A DNA stretch of 64,000 nucleotides from the NCBI RefSeq assembly GCF_001412655.1, contig NZ_CP012996.1:3410001-3474000 (forward strand). The letters are read 5' to 3'. The DNA is from Pedobacter sp. PACM 27299 (lineage in GTDB: Bacteria; Bacteroidota; Bacteroidia; Sphingobacteriales; Sphingobacteriaceae). Below, one piece after another: positions 26,221-35,275 of the stretch; positions within the stretch are counted from its first letter, which is position 1; each line of letters starts with the position of its first letter. The notes beneath the pieces were generated by a model that worked only from the letters and a program-made list of their open reading frames with translations, searched no databases and was not told where the DNA came from. Both the position numbers and the translations under genes were made by a program.

Positions 26221-26298
26221 CCTTTGTTATTATTTAATAATCTATTACTAAAGTTGAAAAGCATACTCAATAAGATGTAGCTTTAGCAAAAAATAATT

Positions 26299-26745
26299 AT
26301 GGCCACAGAACTGCAGCAATTAAGCACAGGAAAATATTTGTTTTTTGGAAAGCCTGTACAACAGGAAGGACAAAATGTGATGGTTGCCGGCTTTAGCGCT
26401 AAAGCGATTGGCATTCCCAATAATAAATTGGGAGTTGCTGCCTCCATCCAAGAATATGATATCAGTCTTTTGATTTCTAAAAGATCTACTCATCTGATTG
26501 AAGAAAAACTTATAGAAGCTCATAAACTGTACACTTGGCCAGCAAATTTAGGTGACCCAAAAGCCTGGGCTTCCAGTAAATATCTATTTTTTGAGCAGCA
26601 TTTAATAAATCAGGCCATCGAAGTATTAAAAGTATCGGAAGATCATCAAATTACCTGGAAATTCATCCCCCTCTCCTTCTTTCAGACTGCAGTAAAAGAG
26701 GCTCAGGCAGTTACCCTGCTTTTCAGCATTTTTCCAGAATTATAG
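26299..26745 (+). CDS. Hypothetical protein, 148 residues
   Basis: A soluble, signal-less protein beginning MATELQQLSTGKYLFFGKPV. It alternates short beta-like stretches (VAGFSAKAIGI, LGVAASIQEYDISLLI) and helices (LIEEKLIEAHKLY, HLINQAIEVLKVS) and ends in FSIFPEL. I do not recognise a family. It lies between the terminator of the secreted-protein gene and the metallophosphoesterase, on the same strand, and has a plausible near-consensus -7 box TAGCTTTA at 26278-26285. Coding is supported by its length, its start just after a terminator, and protein-like composition. Confidence 0.65.
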   Translation: MATELQQLSTGKYLFFGKPVQQEGQNVMVAGFSAKAIGIPNNKLGVAASIQEYDISLLISKRSTHLIEEKLIEAHKLYTWPANLGDPKAWASSKYLFFEQHLINQAIEVLKVSEDHQITWKFIPLSFFQTAVKEAQAVTLLFSIFPEL

Positions 26746-26843
26746 TTTTTCTGAGTTTGACAGAAATGTTAAATTAATGCCATTTAACGGTTATACTAAT
26801 GCCATAAGCCATTATTAGATGTTTAAACTCTTTGTTTAAAGCT

Positions 26844-26851
26844 TAGGTTTG
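26844..26851 (+). promoter_or_regulatory. -7 box of the metallophosphoesterase gene
   Basis: TAGGTTTG matches TAnnTTTG in full and predicts a leader of about 14 nt to the ATG at 26872. Upstream, TAATGCCAT occurs twice (26775-26783 and 26797-26805), 22 bp apart, a spacing of about two helical turns that could be an activator site. Confidence 0.45.
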
Positions 26852-26871
26852 TGAAAATATCAGAATTTTCA

Positions 26872-27672
26872 ATGAACAAATTTATAATTCTAGGGCTTAT
26901 TTTAAGTGCTGGTTTGCTGAGCTGTAACCGTTTTGAATATAGCCCAAATCAGATTTTTGACAGGAACTCCCCTACAGACATTAATTCGAAAAGTTTACAG
27001 CAGCTTGGGGATGGCAAAACTGATGATCATATCAGGTTTATTTTAACCGGCGATACTCAGCGTTCACGTGATGAGACTGTTGCTTTTGTTAAAAAAGTTA
27101 ATGGTATGCCAGGTATTGATTTTGTGCTGGTTGCTGGTGATTTTACTGAATTTGGTGTATTAAAAGAAATGGAATGGATTGCCAGAAGCTTATCTAAGCT
27201 AAATGTCCCATATATGGGTGTTATTGGCAATCATGATCTGACTTCACGCGGAAGAGAGGTTTTTGAGCGAATGTTCGGTGCATTAAATTATTCCTTCAGA
27301 TACGGGGGAACAAAATTTATCTGCCATGATACCAATAGCAGAGAGTACAACTTTAATGGCCAGGTTCCAAGTATTCCCTGGTTAAAAACTCAGCTTCAGC
27401 CGGAGGAAGGTATTAGTAATTATGTGGCGGTATCACATGTTCCTACTATTAATTCAGATTTTGACCAAAATCTGGTCAAAGATTATACGGGGATTTTTGC
27501 GGAAACACCAGGATTTCTTGCTTCATTACATGCCCATACCCATGTGTATGACCTTTACTATCCTGACGATTCAGGGATCCCTTATGTCATCACAAGTGCT
27601 ATGGGCAATGAAGAATTTTTACTAGTTGAAATCATTAATCATAAAATAAGTTTTGAACGGATATCATTTTAA
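26872..27672 (+). CDS. Calcineurin-like metallophosphoesterase lipoprotein
   Basis: From the ATG at 26872 the protein has 266 residues and a lipobox GLLSC (Cys near residue 18), so it is an envelope lipoprotein. The metal-binding motifs of the calcineurin-like fold are present in order: GDTQ, GDFTEFG, GNHD and HAHTH. The substrate cannot be told: phosphodiesters, nucleotides or polyphosphates are possible. The 3' end overlaps the next gene by 20 nt, so the two are probably translationally coupled. An upstream GTG at 26851 lies within the predicted -7 box and cannot be the start. Confidence 0.85.
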   Translation: MNKFIILGLILSAGLLSCNRFEYSPNQIFDRNSPTDINSKSLQQLGDGKTDDHIRFILTGDTQRSRDETVAFVKKVNGMPGIDFVLVAGDFTEFGVLKEMEWIARSLSKLNVPYMGVIGNHDLTSRGREVFERMFGALNYSFRYGGTKFICHDTNSREYNFNGQVPSIPWLKTQLQPEEGISNYVAVSHVPTINSDFDQNLVKDYTGIFAETPGFLASLHAHTHVYDLYYPDDSGIPYVITSAMGNEEFLLVEIINHKISFERISF

Positions 27673-28261
27673 GCGCATCTATATAGTATTGGCATTCCTG
27701 ATTATTTTTTCGGGTAAAGCATCAGCTCAGAGTTTCAAGTTCCTGGTTCCTGATAATGCAATTGTACAATTTGCAGGCAGTATCGGCTACTTTAGTGTAG
27801 GTGCTGGCTACGACCTTTTTAAGAATAAAAAAGGGATTCTGGATTTCAATTATGGGTATGTTCCTGCAAGTAAAGGTGGAGAATTGCATATTGTTACTGC
27901 AAAATTCGCTTATAAATTTTATGAAATAAAACTTAAAGACTGGGGTAAATTCTATCCGTTTAACCCAGGATTCTTTGCAAGTTATACTTTTCATCCTTCG
28001 TTATCTTATAAATTCAGTGAGCACAGATATCCTGATAATTACTATTATTGGTCTGAAGCACTACGACCTAATCTGTCTATAAGCAATGAAATTGAGTTCA
28101 ATATGAAAAAGATCTGGAAAGATTCTGGGATTAAAGCCATCAGTTTATACTCGGAAATGAATACTAATGATTATTATATTGTAAACTATTTTCAAAACAC
28201 TTCTGCGCTCACGCTTGCAGATATTTTTCAATTAGGAATAGGGATGCGCGTTAAATTTTAA
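27653..28261 (+). CDS. Outer-membrane beta-barrel protein with TTG start
   Basis: A 202-residue protein with a signal-type N-terminus (IYIVLAFLIIFSGKASAQ) followed by aromatic- and Tyr-rich beta strands (GSIGYFSVGAGYDLF, GFFASYTFHPSLSYKF) ending LGIGMRVKF with a terminal Phe, typical of an outer-membrane barrel. The only usable start upstream of the signal peptide is TTG at 27653, inside the last codons of the metallophosphoesterase gene; no ATG occurs until deep in the protein. Overlap implies translation coupled to the upstream gene, and the two products may act together in the envelope. Confidence 0.68.
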   Translation: MNGYHFKRIYIVLAFLIIFSGKASAQSFKFLVPDNAIVQFAGSIGYFSVGAGYDLFKNKKGILDFNYGYVPASKGGELHIVTAKFAYKFYEIKLKDWGKFYPFNPGFFASYTFHPSLSYKFSEHRYPDNYYYWSEALRPNLSISNEIEFNMKKIWKDSGIKAISLYSEMNTNDYYIVNYFQNTSALTLADIFQLGIGMRVKF

Positions 28262-28426
28262 CGCCATCTATTTTTGGATTTGTTGTATCAGTAAAAATTA
28301 ATTTTCATTTATTTTAAAATTGGTTAAACATTTTAGAGCTTTTATTGTAATACTGTTATTAGGTTAAATAAAAACCAGAACTATGGTAACCTACATAATT
28401 TTATTCTACTCTAAAAACCGTTTACC

Positions 28427-29008
28427 ATGAAAAGACAACTATTATTCTTACTAGTAGCCACAGGGATGCTGTCGGCTTGCTCTCCTTACAATTACTACGC
28501 CGTTGGTAGTAAGCCTGTTGGAACCGACTTCAAAACATACGCATGGCTTCCTCCAGTAGATGAAAAAACAAATAGTATTTACAACAATGATATCGTAACG
28601 GATAAAATAGTAGAGACTACTGAAACGGAACTTGCTAAAAAAGGTTTAACGCTTGACAGTAAAAACCCTGATTTGCTCATCCGCTATTCTGCTATTGTAA
28701 GTAATAGTATGAAAGTTTACGATGAGCCAATCTATTATAATCAGCCACCAATGTTAAGTCCTAGAGTGGCTTATTACAAAGGTCGGGCAAGATTTTTTTA
28801 CGTTTATGACAATCCATTCCCAGTATATGTAGGCAGTAGAGAGCGAAAAATGCCGATCAAAGAAGGAAACATCATGATTGATATTATCGAACGCAGCAGC
28901 TCAAAAGTAATCTGGAGAGGTTGGGCCGAAGGTGAATTGACTGATCCACAAAAAGCAATTAATGAATTGCCTAAAATAGTGCAGAACATTTTCAAACAAC
29001 TGCCTTAG
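28427..29008 (+). CDS. DUF4136 lipoprotein
   Basis: The 193-residue protein has a lipobox MLSAC (Cys18) followed by SPYNYYAVGSKPVGTDFKTYAW, the usual opening of DUF4136, then a domain with alternating beta strands and the helix DKIVETTETELAKKGLTL. The end carries a conserved IMIDIIERSSSKVIWRGWAEG strand block. DUF4136 proteins are envelope lipoproteins of unknown function, often near stress genes. It is a stand-alone gene with its own terminator. Confidence 0.85.
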   Translation: MKRQLLFLLVATGMLSACSPYNYYAVGSKPVGTDFKTYAWLPPVDEKTNSIYNNDIVTDKIVETTETELAKKGLTLDSKNPDLLIRYSAIVSNSMKVYDEPIYYNQPPMLSPRVAYYKGRARFFYVYDNPFPVYVGSRERKMPIKEGNIMIDIIERSSSKVIWRGWAEGELTDPQKAINELPKIVQNIFKQLP

Positions 29009-29048
29009 GAAGTTTATTCATAACGAAAACGAAACATCTTCATAATCC

Positions 29049-29094
29049 ATGCCCTCAAAAAGTTAGACGCTCTATGAGGGCATTTTGTTTTTTA
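29049..29094 (+). terminator. Rho-independent terminator
   Basis: The 9-bp perfect stem ATGCCCTCA / TGAGGGCAT (29049-29057, 29075-29083) is followed by TTTTGTTTTTT, 40 nt after the DUF4136 gene. Confidence 0.75.
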
Positions 29095-29168
29095 TCAAAA
29101 TATTGGTAAGGATTTTAAAATTATGTCTATATTATCCTTTACCTACATCATAAAAACACGTTTAACTA

Positions 29169-31787
29169 ATGAGAAACATTCTGAGAATCCTTATTTTTGG
29201 AGATCCAGCTAATGATAGTAATTTAATAACCAATATCTTAGATCCATCAAAATTCCCTTTTCAACAACTAAGAATAACGGCAATTTCTGATTTTCAACTT
29301 ACTTTACAGCGCTTTGTTCCAGATGTTATACTTGCATTTTGCGGTGCTGAAAATTCCACTGGACATAAAGCTTTTGAGCTCTTGCAAGAAAGTGGTTATG
29401 CCTCTATTTTTATCTGCATCAGCCCACCAGAATTTGAGCAACAGGCCTTAACATTGTTACGTTCTGGTGCTGCAGATTACTTATTGTCTGATCGCTTACT
29501 CAGATTACCCGATGTTATTTTAAAAGCACTGAATAATTCCGCATTAAATGGACCTGATAAAAACTTCGCTGTGCTTCAGGAGATGCCCTATGCGATTGCG
29601 ATTCTGATGGGTAAGCAACATATTTTCACTTTTGTAAATAGTTTTTTTCAACAAAAAATTGGAGAAAGCCATGTTTTAAATAAAAATTTACAAGAGGTAT
29701 ATGCGCATACTGCACTTGCTTTTCTAAATGAAAAAGCAGATTCTGTTTATAATACCGGTATCAGTTGTATGGTCAATGAAATCACCAGCGCCAGCTTTCA
29801 TGGTGCATATTTCAATTTTGCTATACAAGCTTTACGCGATGAAAATGGAACTATTGAGGGGCTCCTCCTCTCTGGCCAGGAAGTCACGGAACAAGTGCAG
29901 TACAGAAAAGAAAAAGACCTGGTTAGCCATGAAATTGAAAAATTACTAGATGACGTAAATGAAGGTTTTTACCTGAAAGACATTCGCAGTAACCGTTACC
30001 TAAAATTGTCAGCTGGCTGTGCTAAAATATACGGTTATAGTTTGGCGGAATTCCATGAAAACCCCAATCTATGGTACGACGTTATTCACCCGGAAGATCG
30101 CCATATTGCAGAACGAGATGGATTAGCGTTGGAAAAAGGTGGACAAACAAAAAGTCAATATCGGATTATCCGTAAAGATAAAAGCATTCGCTGGATTGAA
30201 ATAAAGGCAGTTCCGCATCATTTGAATAGAGAAATATATTCTGTAGAGGGCGTGATCAGTGACATTACCCAATGGAAACAAACGGAGGAAAAAATCAAAC
30301 AGGCAGAAGCCGTACTTTCTGAAGCACAAAAGATGGCACAGATTGGCAATTGGAATTTCGACCTGATTAAGCAAGAACTCACTTGGTCTGATGCGTTGAA
30401 AGAGATTTATTGGGGAGATGAATCCCTGGTTCCTGTCAATGAGTATTTTGATAACCTTATTCATCCTGACGATAAACTTCGCGTAGAATATGAAGTGGAT
30501 AAATTGATTCGTATAGGAAAAAATATGAAAACCAGTTTTCGGATTAGGAATCCTGCAGGAGAAGTAAAAATACTGGAAGGAGAAAACCGGATTGAGTTTA
30601 ATGCTGAAGGTATAACTACCAGGTTGTTTGGGACTTTACAGGACGTCACTTCCGTTAAAGCAGCAGAAGATACGCTTAAAAAATCTGAAGCTAACCTCCG
30701 CACATTATTAGACCATACTGATGCCGCTTATATATTAGTGGATCAACAGTTGAAGATCATTTCTTATAGTCAAATGGCCAAGGAAATTGCTGAATTTAGA
30801 GGACATTATAAGGAATTGGATGGAAATAGCATTTTAGATTATTTTGCCAAAAATAAGCGAGCAAGACTTCAAAAAATTGTGGATGATGTGATCAATGGAA
30901 AAAACATGTCTTATGAAACAAATGTCATTGAAAAAGATGGTTCGGAAAAATGGTATGCACTAAAATGGATTGCAGTAAATGATGATGATCATCAATACTG
31001 GGGTTTCATTCTATCTATCAAAGACATCACCGAACAAAAAAACATTGCAAAAGCACAGGATAATATGACTTCTGAGCTCATTCGAAGAAATAAAGATCTG
31101 GAACAATTCACCTATGTAGTATCTCATAATTTACGCGCACCTGTAGCCAATATTATTGGCATCAGTGATTTACTCAGTGAAGTGGAAGCCGATCCATCTT
31201 CAGTCAGGGAACTGATCCATGGATTGCGTAGTTCTATTAAGAATCTGGATACGGTAATTAAAGACTTGAATTATGTATTGACCGTAAAAAAAGACGCTCC
31301 GGAAAGACTTAAAGAACTAGTAACCATACAAATTCTGGTAGAGGAAATCAAAGACAGTATTAATAACCTGATTGTAAGTGAGAATATGACTTTTGAATAT
31401 CAGCTGGAAGAAGAAAAGATTTATACCGTAAGGGGCTATCTATACAGTATTTTTTACAACCTGATCCTCAACAGCATAAAGTACAGGCAGCCGGAAATTT
31501 CACCAAGAATGATTATAAAAACCTATCTGACAGAAAAGCATTTGAATATTATATTTGAGGACAATGGAAAAGGGATTGATCTAAAGAAATATGGCAGTCA
31601 GCTGTTTGGTCTTTATAAAAGATTTGATGTAGATGTGGATGGAAAAGGAATGGGACTTTTCATGGTAAAAACTCAGGTGGAAGATCTCGGCGGCACTATT
31701 CAAGCATTTAGTGAACCAGGAAAAGGAACTAAATTTCACATCCTTCTCCCGGTAAATAGCCCACCTACCATACTTAGTTTACGATAG
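29169..31787 (+). CDS. Multi-PAS sensor histidine kinase with degenerate receiver
   Basis: An 872-residue soluble sensor kinase. Residues about 2-125 form a receiver-like domain whose phosphoacceptor position is replaced (PDVILAFCG, where an Asp is normal), so it is probably a pseudo-receiver. Three or four PAS domains follow (about 130-625), including PAS_3-type blocks with LWYDVIHPEDR and NLIHPDDKLRVEYE. The kinase core has the H-box FTYVVSHNLRAPVANI and the ATP-binding motifs NLILNSIKYR, EDNGKGID, LYKRF and GKGMGLFMVK. It lacks membrane segments, so the signal is probably intracellular. No response regulator is adjacent. Confidence 0.88.
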   Translation: MRNILRILIFGDPANDSNLITNILDPSKFPFQQLRITAISDFQLTLQRFVPDVILAFCGAENSTGHKAFELLQESGYASIFICISPPEFEQQALTLLRSGAADYLLSDRLLRLPDVILKALNNSALNGPDKNFAVLQEMPYAIAILMGKQHIFTFVNSFFQQKIGESHVLNKNLQEVYAHTALAFLNEKADSVYNTGISCMVNEITSASFHGAYFNFAIQALRDENGTIEGLLLSGQEVTEQVQYRKEKDLVSHEIEKLLDDVNEGFYLKDIRSNRYLKLSAGCAKIYGYSLAEFHENPNLWYDVIHPEDRHIAERDGLALEKGGQTKSQYRIIRKDKSIRWIEIKAVPHHLNREIYSVEGVISDITQWKQTEEKIKQAEAVLSEAQKMAQIGNWNFDLIKQELTWSDALKEIYWGDESLVPVNEYFDNLIHPDDKLRVEYEVDKLIRIGKNMKTSFRIRNPAGEVKILEGENRIEFNAEGITTRLFGTLQDVTSVKAAEDTLKKSEANLRTLLDHTDAAYILVDQQLKIISYSQMAKEIAEFRGHYKELDGNSILDYFAKNKRARLQKIVDDVINGKNMSYETNVIEKDGSEKWYALKWIAVNDDDHQYWGFILSIKDITEQKNIAKAQDNMTSELIRRNKDLEQFTYVVSHNLRAPVANIIGISDLLSEVEADPSSVRELIHGLRSSIKNLDTVIKDLNYVLTVKKDAPERLKELVTIQILVEEIKDSINNLIVSENMTFEYQLEEEKIYTVRGYLYSIFYNLILNSIKYRQPEISPRMIIKTYLTEKHLNIIFEDNGKGIDLKKYGSQLFGLYKRFDVDVDGKGMGLFMVKTQVEDLGGTIQAFSEPGKGTKFHILLPVNSPPTILSLR

Positions 31788-31793
31788 CATCAT

Positions 31794-31826
31794 TACAGGG
31801 GAATTTATTTGATAATTTCCCCTGTA
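31794..31826. repeat. Inverted repeat at convergent gene ends
   Basis: TACAGGGGAA (31794-31803) and TTCCCCTGTA (31817-31826) can form a 10-bp hairpin spanning the end of the kinase gene spacer and the last codons of the TerD gene. No T-run is present on either strand, so a terminator role is uncertain. Confidence 0.4.
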
Positions 31827-32380
31827 TAATATTTAGCTAGAAAAAAAGCGAGGTCTTCTTTGTATCCCCTGCCAGAAGCTTCAAATTTCCAGCTGCCATT
31901 TCTTTTATACAGTCTGCCAAATTCAATAGCGGTTTCAATGGAGAAATCCTCGTCTAATTCATACTTCGCCACTTCTTCGCCATTCGTATCATCTACAATT
32001 CTAATGTATGAACTGCGTACCTGTCCGAAATTTTGCCTCCTGACTTGTGCATCGTGAATAGTAACCACGAACAGGATTTCCTGAATTCGCTCATCTACCA
32101 GAGAAAGGTCTACTTTCACAATTTCATCATCTCCGGTAGCGCTATTGCCACCAGTAGGATCATCACCTGTATGGAACAATGCACCATCAGGTGATTTATC
32201 ATTACCGTAAAAAACGAAATACTCTTCCGCAGGAATCATCCTGCTTCCATCTACCATAAATGCAGAAGCATCTAAGTCAAAATCATGTCCTGTCCCTTCA
32301 TTAGGATCCCAACCTAAGCCTACACTTATTTTAGTGAGACCAATGTTAATCTTTTCGCCTTTACGTAAGTTAATTGCCAT
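31805..32380 (-). CDS. terD: TerD-family protein
   Basis: A cytoplasmic 191-residue protein that matches TerD in length and motifs: LGWDPNEGTGHDFDLDASAFM, EYFVFYGNDKSPDGALFHTGDDPTG and GDDEIVKVDLS with clustered Asp and Glu that bind calcium in this family. TerD proteins are tied to tellurite and oxidative stress resistance and to membrane stress. Here it stands alone without the TerB/C/E partners, so stress tolerance is only a general inference. It is divergent from the methyltransferase gene, whose start lies 89 nt beyond the TerD start. Confidence 0.92.
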   Translation of the reverse strand: MAINLRKGEKINIGLTKISVGLGWDPNEGTGHDFDLDASAFMVDGSRMIPAEEYFVFYGNDKSPDGALFHTGDDPTGGNSATGDDEIVKVDLSLVDERIQEILFVVTIHDAQVRRQNFGQVRSSYIRIVDDTNGEEVAKYELDEDFSIETAIEFGRLYKRNGSWKFEASGRGYKEDLAFFLAKYYTGEIIK

Positions 32381-32469
32381 ATTTTCTTCATTTGAACTTT
32401 TTAAAGTTAGGATGTTTTATAAGAATCGCAATTCTATTTATTTATCTTGGCACAAATATTACATCTATT

Positions 32470-33192
32470 ATGAAAAGTGACTATTCAGCTAAAGCAAGTA
32501 ACCAGGAAATCGAACATAGATTTGACCAGGATGTAGAACGTTTTTCTAATCTCGATACCGGTCAGCTGACTACCCTTGATGCTGCATTGACAATGGAACT
32601 ATGTACAGAGGCTGCAAAATATGTAGTTCCGGAAGCAAAAGAGCTTTTAGATATTGGCTGTGGTGCTGGAAATTACACTCTGAAAATGCTGGGGAAAATT
32701 CAGCATTTAAATTGCACTTTAAATGATCTGAGTTTACCAATGCTGAGAAGAGCGGAACAACGTGTAAGCGCAGTTACCAATGGACAAGTTCGCACCATCC
32801 AAATGGACATGAGGGCTTTAGAATTGGAGGCCGACAAATATGATATTATTTTTGCAGCTGCGACCTTACATCATCTTCGTGGGGATGAAGACTGGGATCT
32901 TGTTTTCAATAAAATTTACCGTGCATTGAAACCTGGGGGCTGTTTTTGGATTTCAGACCTGATCAGCCATGATGCCCCACACTTGAATTTATTATTTCAG
33001 CAGCGTTATGCAGATTATCTGGAGGAATTGGGTGGACCAGAATATTGCCAAAAAGTATTGGATTATATCGAACACGAAGACACGCCTAGATCCATCAATT
33101 ATCAGTTGGAATTGATGCAGAAAATAGGTTTTAAACACGTAGAAGTATTGCATAAAAACTTATGTTTTGCAGCTTTTGGCGGAATAAAATAA
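32470..33192 (+). CDS. Class I SAM-dependent methyltransferase
   Basis: From the ATG at 32470 the protein has 240 residues; an in-frame extension upstream would run into the TerD gene and is rejected. The SAM-binding motif I is LLDIGCGAGNYTLKML, with motif II acidic and DMRALELEADKYDIIFA, and the post-motif TLHHLRGDEDWD block. It is soluble. The substrate is unknown; a small-molecule target is plausible. It is 4 nt ahead of an MFS exporter gene, so the two form an operon, which suggests modification and export of a small metabolite or drug. Confidence 0.85.
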   Translation: MKSDYSAKASNQEIEHRFDQDVERFSNLDTGQLTTLDAALTMELCTEAAKYVVPEAKELLDIGCGAGNYTLKMLGKIQHLNCTLNDLSLPMLRRAEQRVSAVTNGQVRTIQMDMRALELEADKYDIIFAAATLHHLRGDEDWDLVFNKIYRALKPGGCFWISDLISHDAPHLNLLFQQRYADYLEELGGPEYCQKVLDYIEHEDTPRSINYQLELMQKIGFKHVEVLHKNLCFAAFGGIK

Positions 33193-33196
33193 AATC

Positions 33197-34438
33197 ATGA
33201 ATTTACTTCAAGATATTGCAGCGAATTATAAACGATCGTTTTCTGGACTGAGCAGGGAAACCTGGATTTTGAGCATAGTCATGCTCATTAATCGAAGTGG
33301 TTACATGGCAGTCCCATTTATGGGCTTATATGTCACTCAATCCTTACATCGCTCTGCTTCTGATGCAGGATTGATTATCACCTTGTTTGGTATAGGCTCA
33401 ATTATGGGTTCTGCTGCAGGAGGAAAACTGACTGATGTAATTGGTTTCAGACCTGTTCAGATTATTTCTGCCGTCATAGGTGGTGGCTTTTTCTTATTTT
33501 TTGCCAGCATAACGCATTTCGAAACGCTTTGTGTGCTGGCAATCGTGATTAGTTTCTTTGCAGAAGCCTTTCGTCCGGCAAATTTTGCAGCAATTGCAGC
33601 TTATGCGAAACCAGGATTGGAAACCAGATCCTACTCTTTGAATCGTTTGGCTACAAATATAGGATGGGCTTTTGGAGTAAGTATGGGGGGATTAATCGCG
33701 TCCTATAATTATAGGCTGTTATTTTATGTAGATGGTGCAGTTGGGATTTTTGCCGGGCTGAGCATTTTATGGTTTCTGCCGAAAATAAGAGGTTATAGAA
33801 AAGCAATTAAAGAAAAGGTAAAAGGGATTGTGGTACGAAAACCATGGGAAGATGTCTTATTCATCAAATTTCTGTTACTGAGTACAATTTTTATCATCTG
33901 CTTTTTCCTGATGTTTAGGGTGGTTCCTGTATTTTTCAAGGAATCCTGGAAAATTGATGAGTTTATGATCGGCTTGATTTTAGGCCTTAACGGGGTAATC
34001 ATTGCATTATTTGAAATGGTGATGATCCATAAGATTGAAGGAAAGAAATCATCGATATTTTTTATCACCTTAGGTGTATTGCTAATTGCAGGATCTTTTC
34101 TTGTACTGATGTCACCTATTGGCTCTCCGCTTGTACTTGGAGTTTTGTGTATTGTGCTTTTCACCTTCGGAGAAATGTTTGCTCTACCTTTTGTCAACAC
34201 TTTTGTAATGAGTAGAGCAAACGAATTTAACAGAGGACAATACGCTGCTGGATATATGCTGGTATGGTCAGTTGCCCAGGTTGTTGGGCCTTCAGCAGGA
34301 TTTTATATTGCCGAACACCATGGCTATAATACGTTATGGTTCATCCTGACCTGTCTTTTACTGGCTTGTGCCTACTTATACAAGTTTATGAAGTCAGTAG
34401 ATAGGCCTACTCCAGAAAATCCTGCCTTGCAGGGCTAA
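33197..34438 (+). CDS. MFS transporter
   Basis: The 413-residue protein has about twelve transmembrane helices and MFS family motifs: GSAAGGKLTDVIGFRP in the loop between helices 2 and 3 (the GGxxxDxxGRK-type motif A) and a large loop before helix 7 (RKPWEDVLF). It follows the methyltransferase by 4 nt and is probably cotranscribed. The layout is closer to efflux MFS members than to sugar importers, but the substrate cannot be told. Its last 32 nt overlap the end of the convergent cupin gene. Confidence 0.85.
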   Translation: MNLLQDIAANYKRSFSGLSRETWILSIVMLINRSGYMAVPFMGLYVTQSLHRSASDAGLIITLFGIGSIMGSAAGGKLTDVIGFRPVQIISAVIGGGFFLFFASITHFETLCVLAIVISFFAEAFRPANFAAIAAYAKPGLETRSYSLNRLATNIGWAFGVSMGGLIASYNYRLLFYVDGAVGIFAGLSILWFLPKIRGYRKAIKEKVKGIVVRKPWEDVLFIKFLLLSTIFIICFFLMFRVVPVFFKESWKIDEFMIGLILGLNGVIIALFEMVMIHKIEGKKSSIFFITLGVLLIAGSFLVLMSPIGSPLVLGVLCIVLFTFGEMFALPFVNTFVMSRANEFNRGQYAAGYMLVWSVAQVVGPSAGFYIAEHHGYNTLWFILTCLLLACAYLYKFMKSVDRPTPENPALQG

Positions 34439-34748
34439 AAGCATCAATCAATGTGCCTGCCGCGATACATACACAACCGTGGATTGTATGTGGCGGGACA
34501 TAAAATCCATCCCCTTTTCTGATAATTTTTTGTTCTATACCAATTGTCATTTCAAATATCCCACTGTCTACATAGGTTACCTGAGTATGGTGATGCTCAT
34601 GTAAAGTTCCAATGGCGCCAACTTCAAATTTAGCTTTCACCAACATAACTTGATCATTATAGCCAAATACTTGTCTTTGTATCCCATTGCCAAGATCTTC
34701 CCATGGCATTTCTGCTTCAATTTGAAAACATTCACTTTGCATATTCAT
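34407..34748 (-). CDS. Cupin-domain protein, KdgF-like
   Basis: A 113-residue single-domain cupin. Motif 1 is seen in LHEHHHTQVTYVDSG (His residues that ligate a metal) and motif 2 in GDGFYVPPHTIHGCVC. The closing AGTLIDAFSPARQDFLE is typical of the small KdgF-like cupins that linearise pyranose products of uronate-type breakdown. The first ATG (34748) gives MNMQSECF; the second is two codons on. No sugar-acid genes are close, so function remains inferred. The 3' ends of this gene and the MFS gene overlap by 32 nt on opposite strands. Confidence 0.78.
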   Translation of the reverse strand: MNMQSECFQIEAEMPWEDLGNGIQRQVFGYNDQVMLVKAKFEVGAIGTLHEHHHTQVTYVDSGIFEMTIGIEQKIIRKGDGFYVPPHTIHGCVCIAAGTLIDAFSPARQDFLE

Positions 34749-35275
34749 ATATTTAATTTCAAATATAAGAAAAGCAGTAAATTCATCGCTATTCTTAATA
34801 GGGACATAACTAAAAGTTAGAAAAGGTGTAAAGAGTAATCAATTAATAAGGGGAATGACCCCCTTATATAATAATTTGAGCGCGTATGGATATCTTTTTG
34901 TTAAAATCCCTGATGCACCTCCATGCACCAGGAATCTTGTTTTATAGGGGGGATGTTTAAAAGTAAACAAGGAAGTTTGATTCAAGAATTCTTTTACGCC
35001 AATATCCACCTCTACGTGGTGAATGCCCATAAATATGTGGTTAATGATTTTAATATTATTTAAAACGGCCTTAGCTTGTTCTAAAGCCTATCAAACCTTA
35101 AAAAACCTTTCCCTAGCGCTTAAAATATAGTTTTATCCCCAAATTTGATTTATCTTTACAGATCCTTAATAAATTTCATGAAACAAAAAAAAGTATTACG
35201 CCAAATGTAGTTTTTACGTTGCGAATTTTTTTTGATTAGATTTATTAAAAGTATTTGAATTATAGGAGGAGATCA
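34749..35275. other. Long spacer upstream of the LytTR regulator
   Basis: This 527-nt AT-rich stretch contains a short hairpin-capable repeat (ATAAGGGG / CCCCTTAT, 34846-34853 and 34860-34867), the 14-mer AAAAAAGTATTACG at 35187-35200 that recurs upstream of the lanthipeptide-like precursor, and a second TTACG at 35214-35218. A possible minus-strand frame of 63 codons (34839-35030) lacks a recognised family and is not called. Confidence 0.5.
35187..35200. promoter_or_regulatory. Candidate LytTR box, copy 1
   Basis: AAAAAAGTATTACG occurs here, 75 nt upstream of the regulator ATG, and again exactly at 36253-36266. The TTACG core repeats 18 bp downstream as TTTTACG, resembling the paired half-sites of LytTR-type regulators. 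Confidence 0.4.

Noticed and set aside
34839..35030. 63-codon minus-strand frame in the spacer before the LytTR gene
   Set aside because: No family features, no promoter, and an odd composition; its end lies in a small hairpin-capable repeat, so it could be chance.
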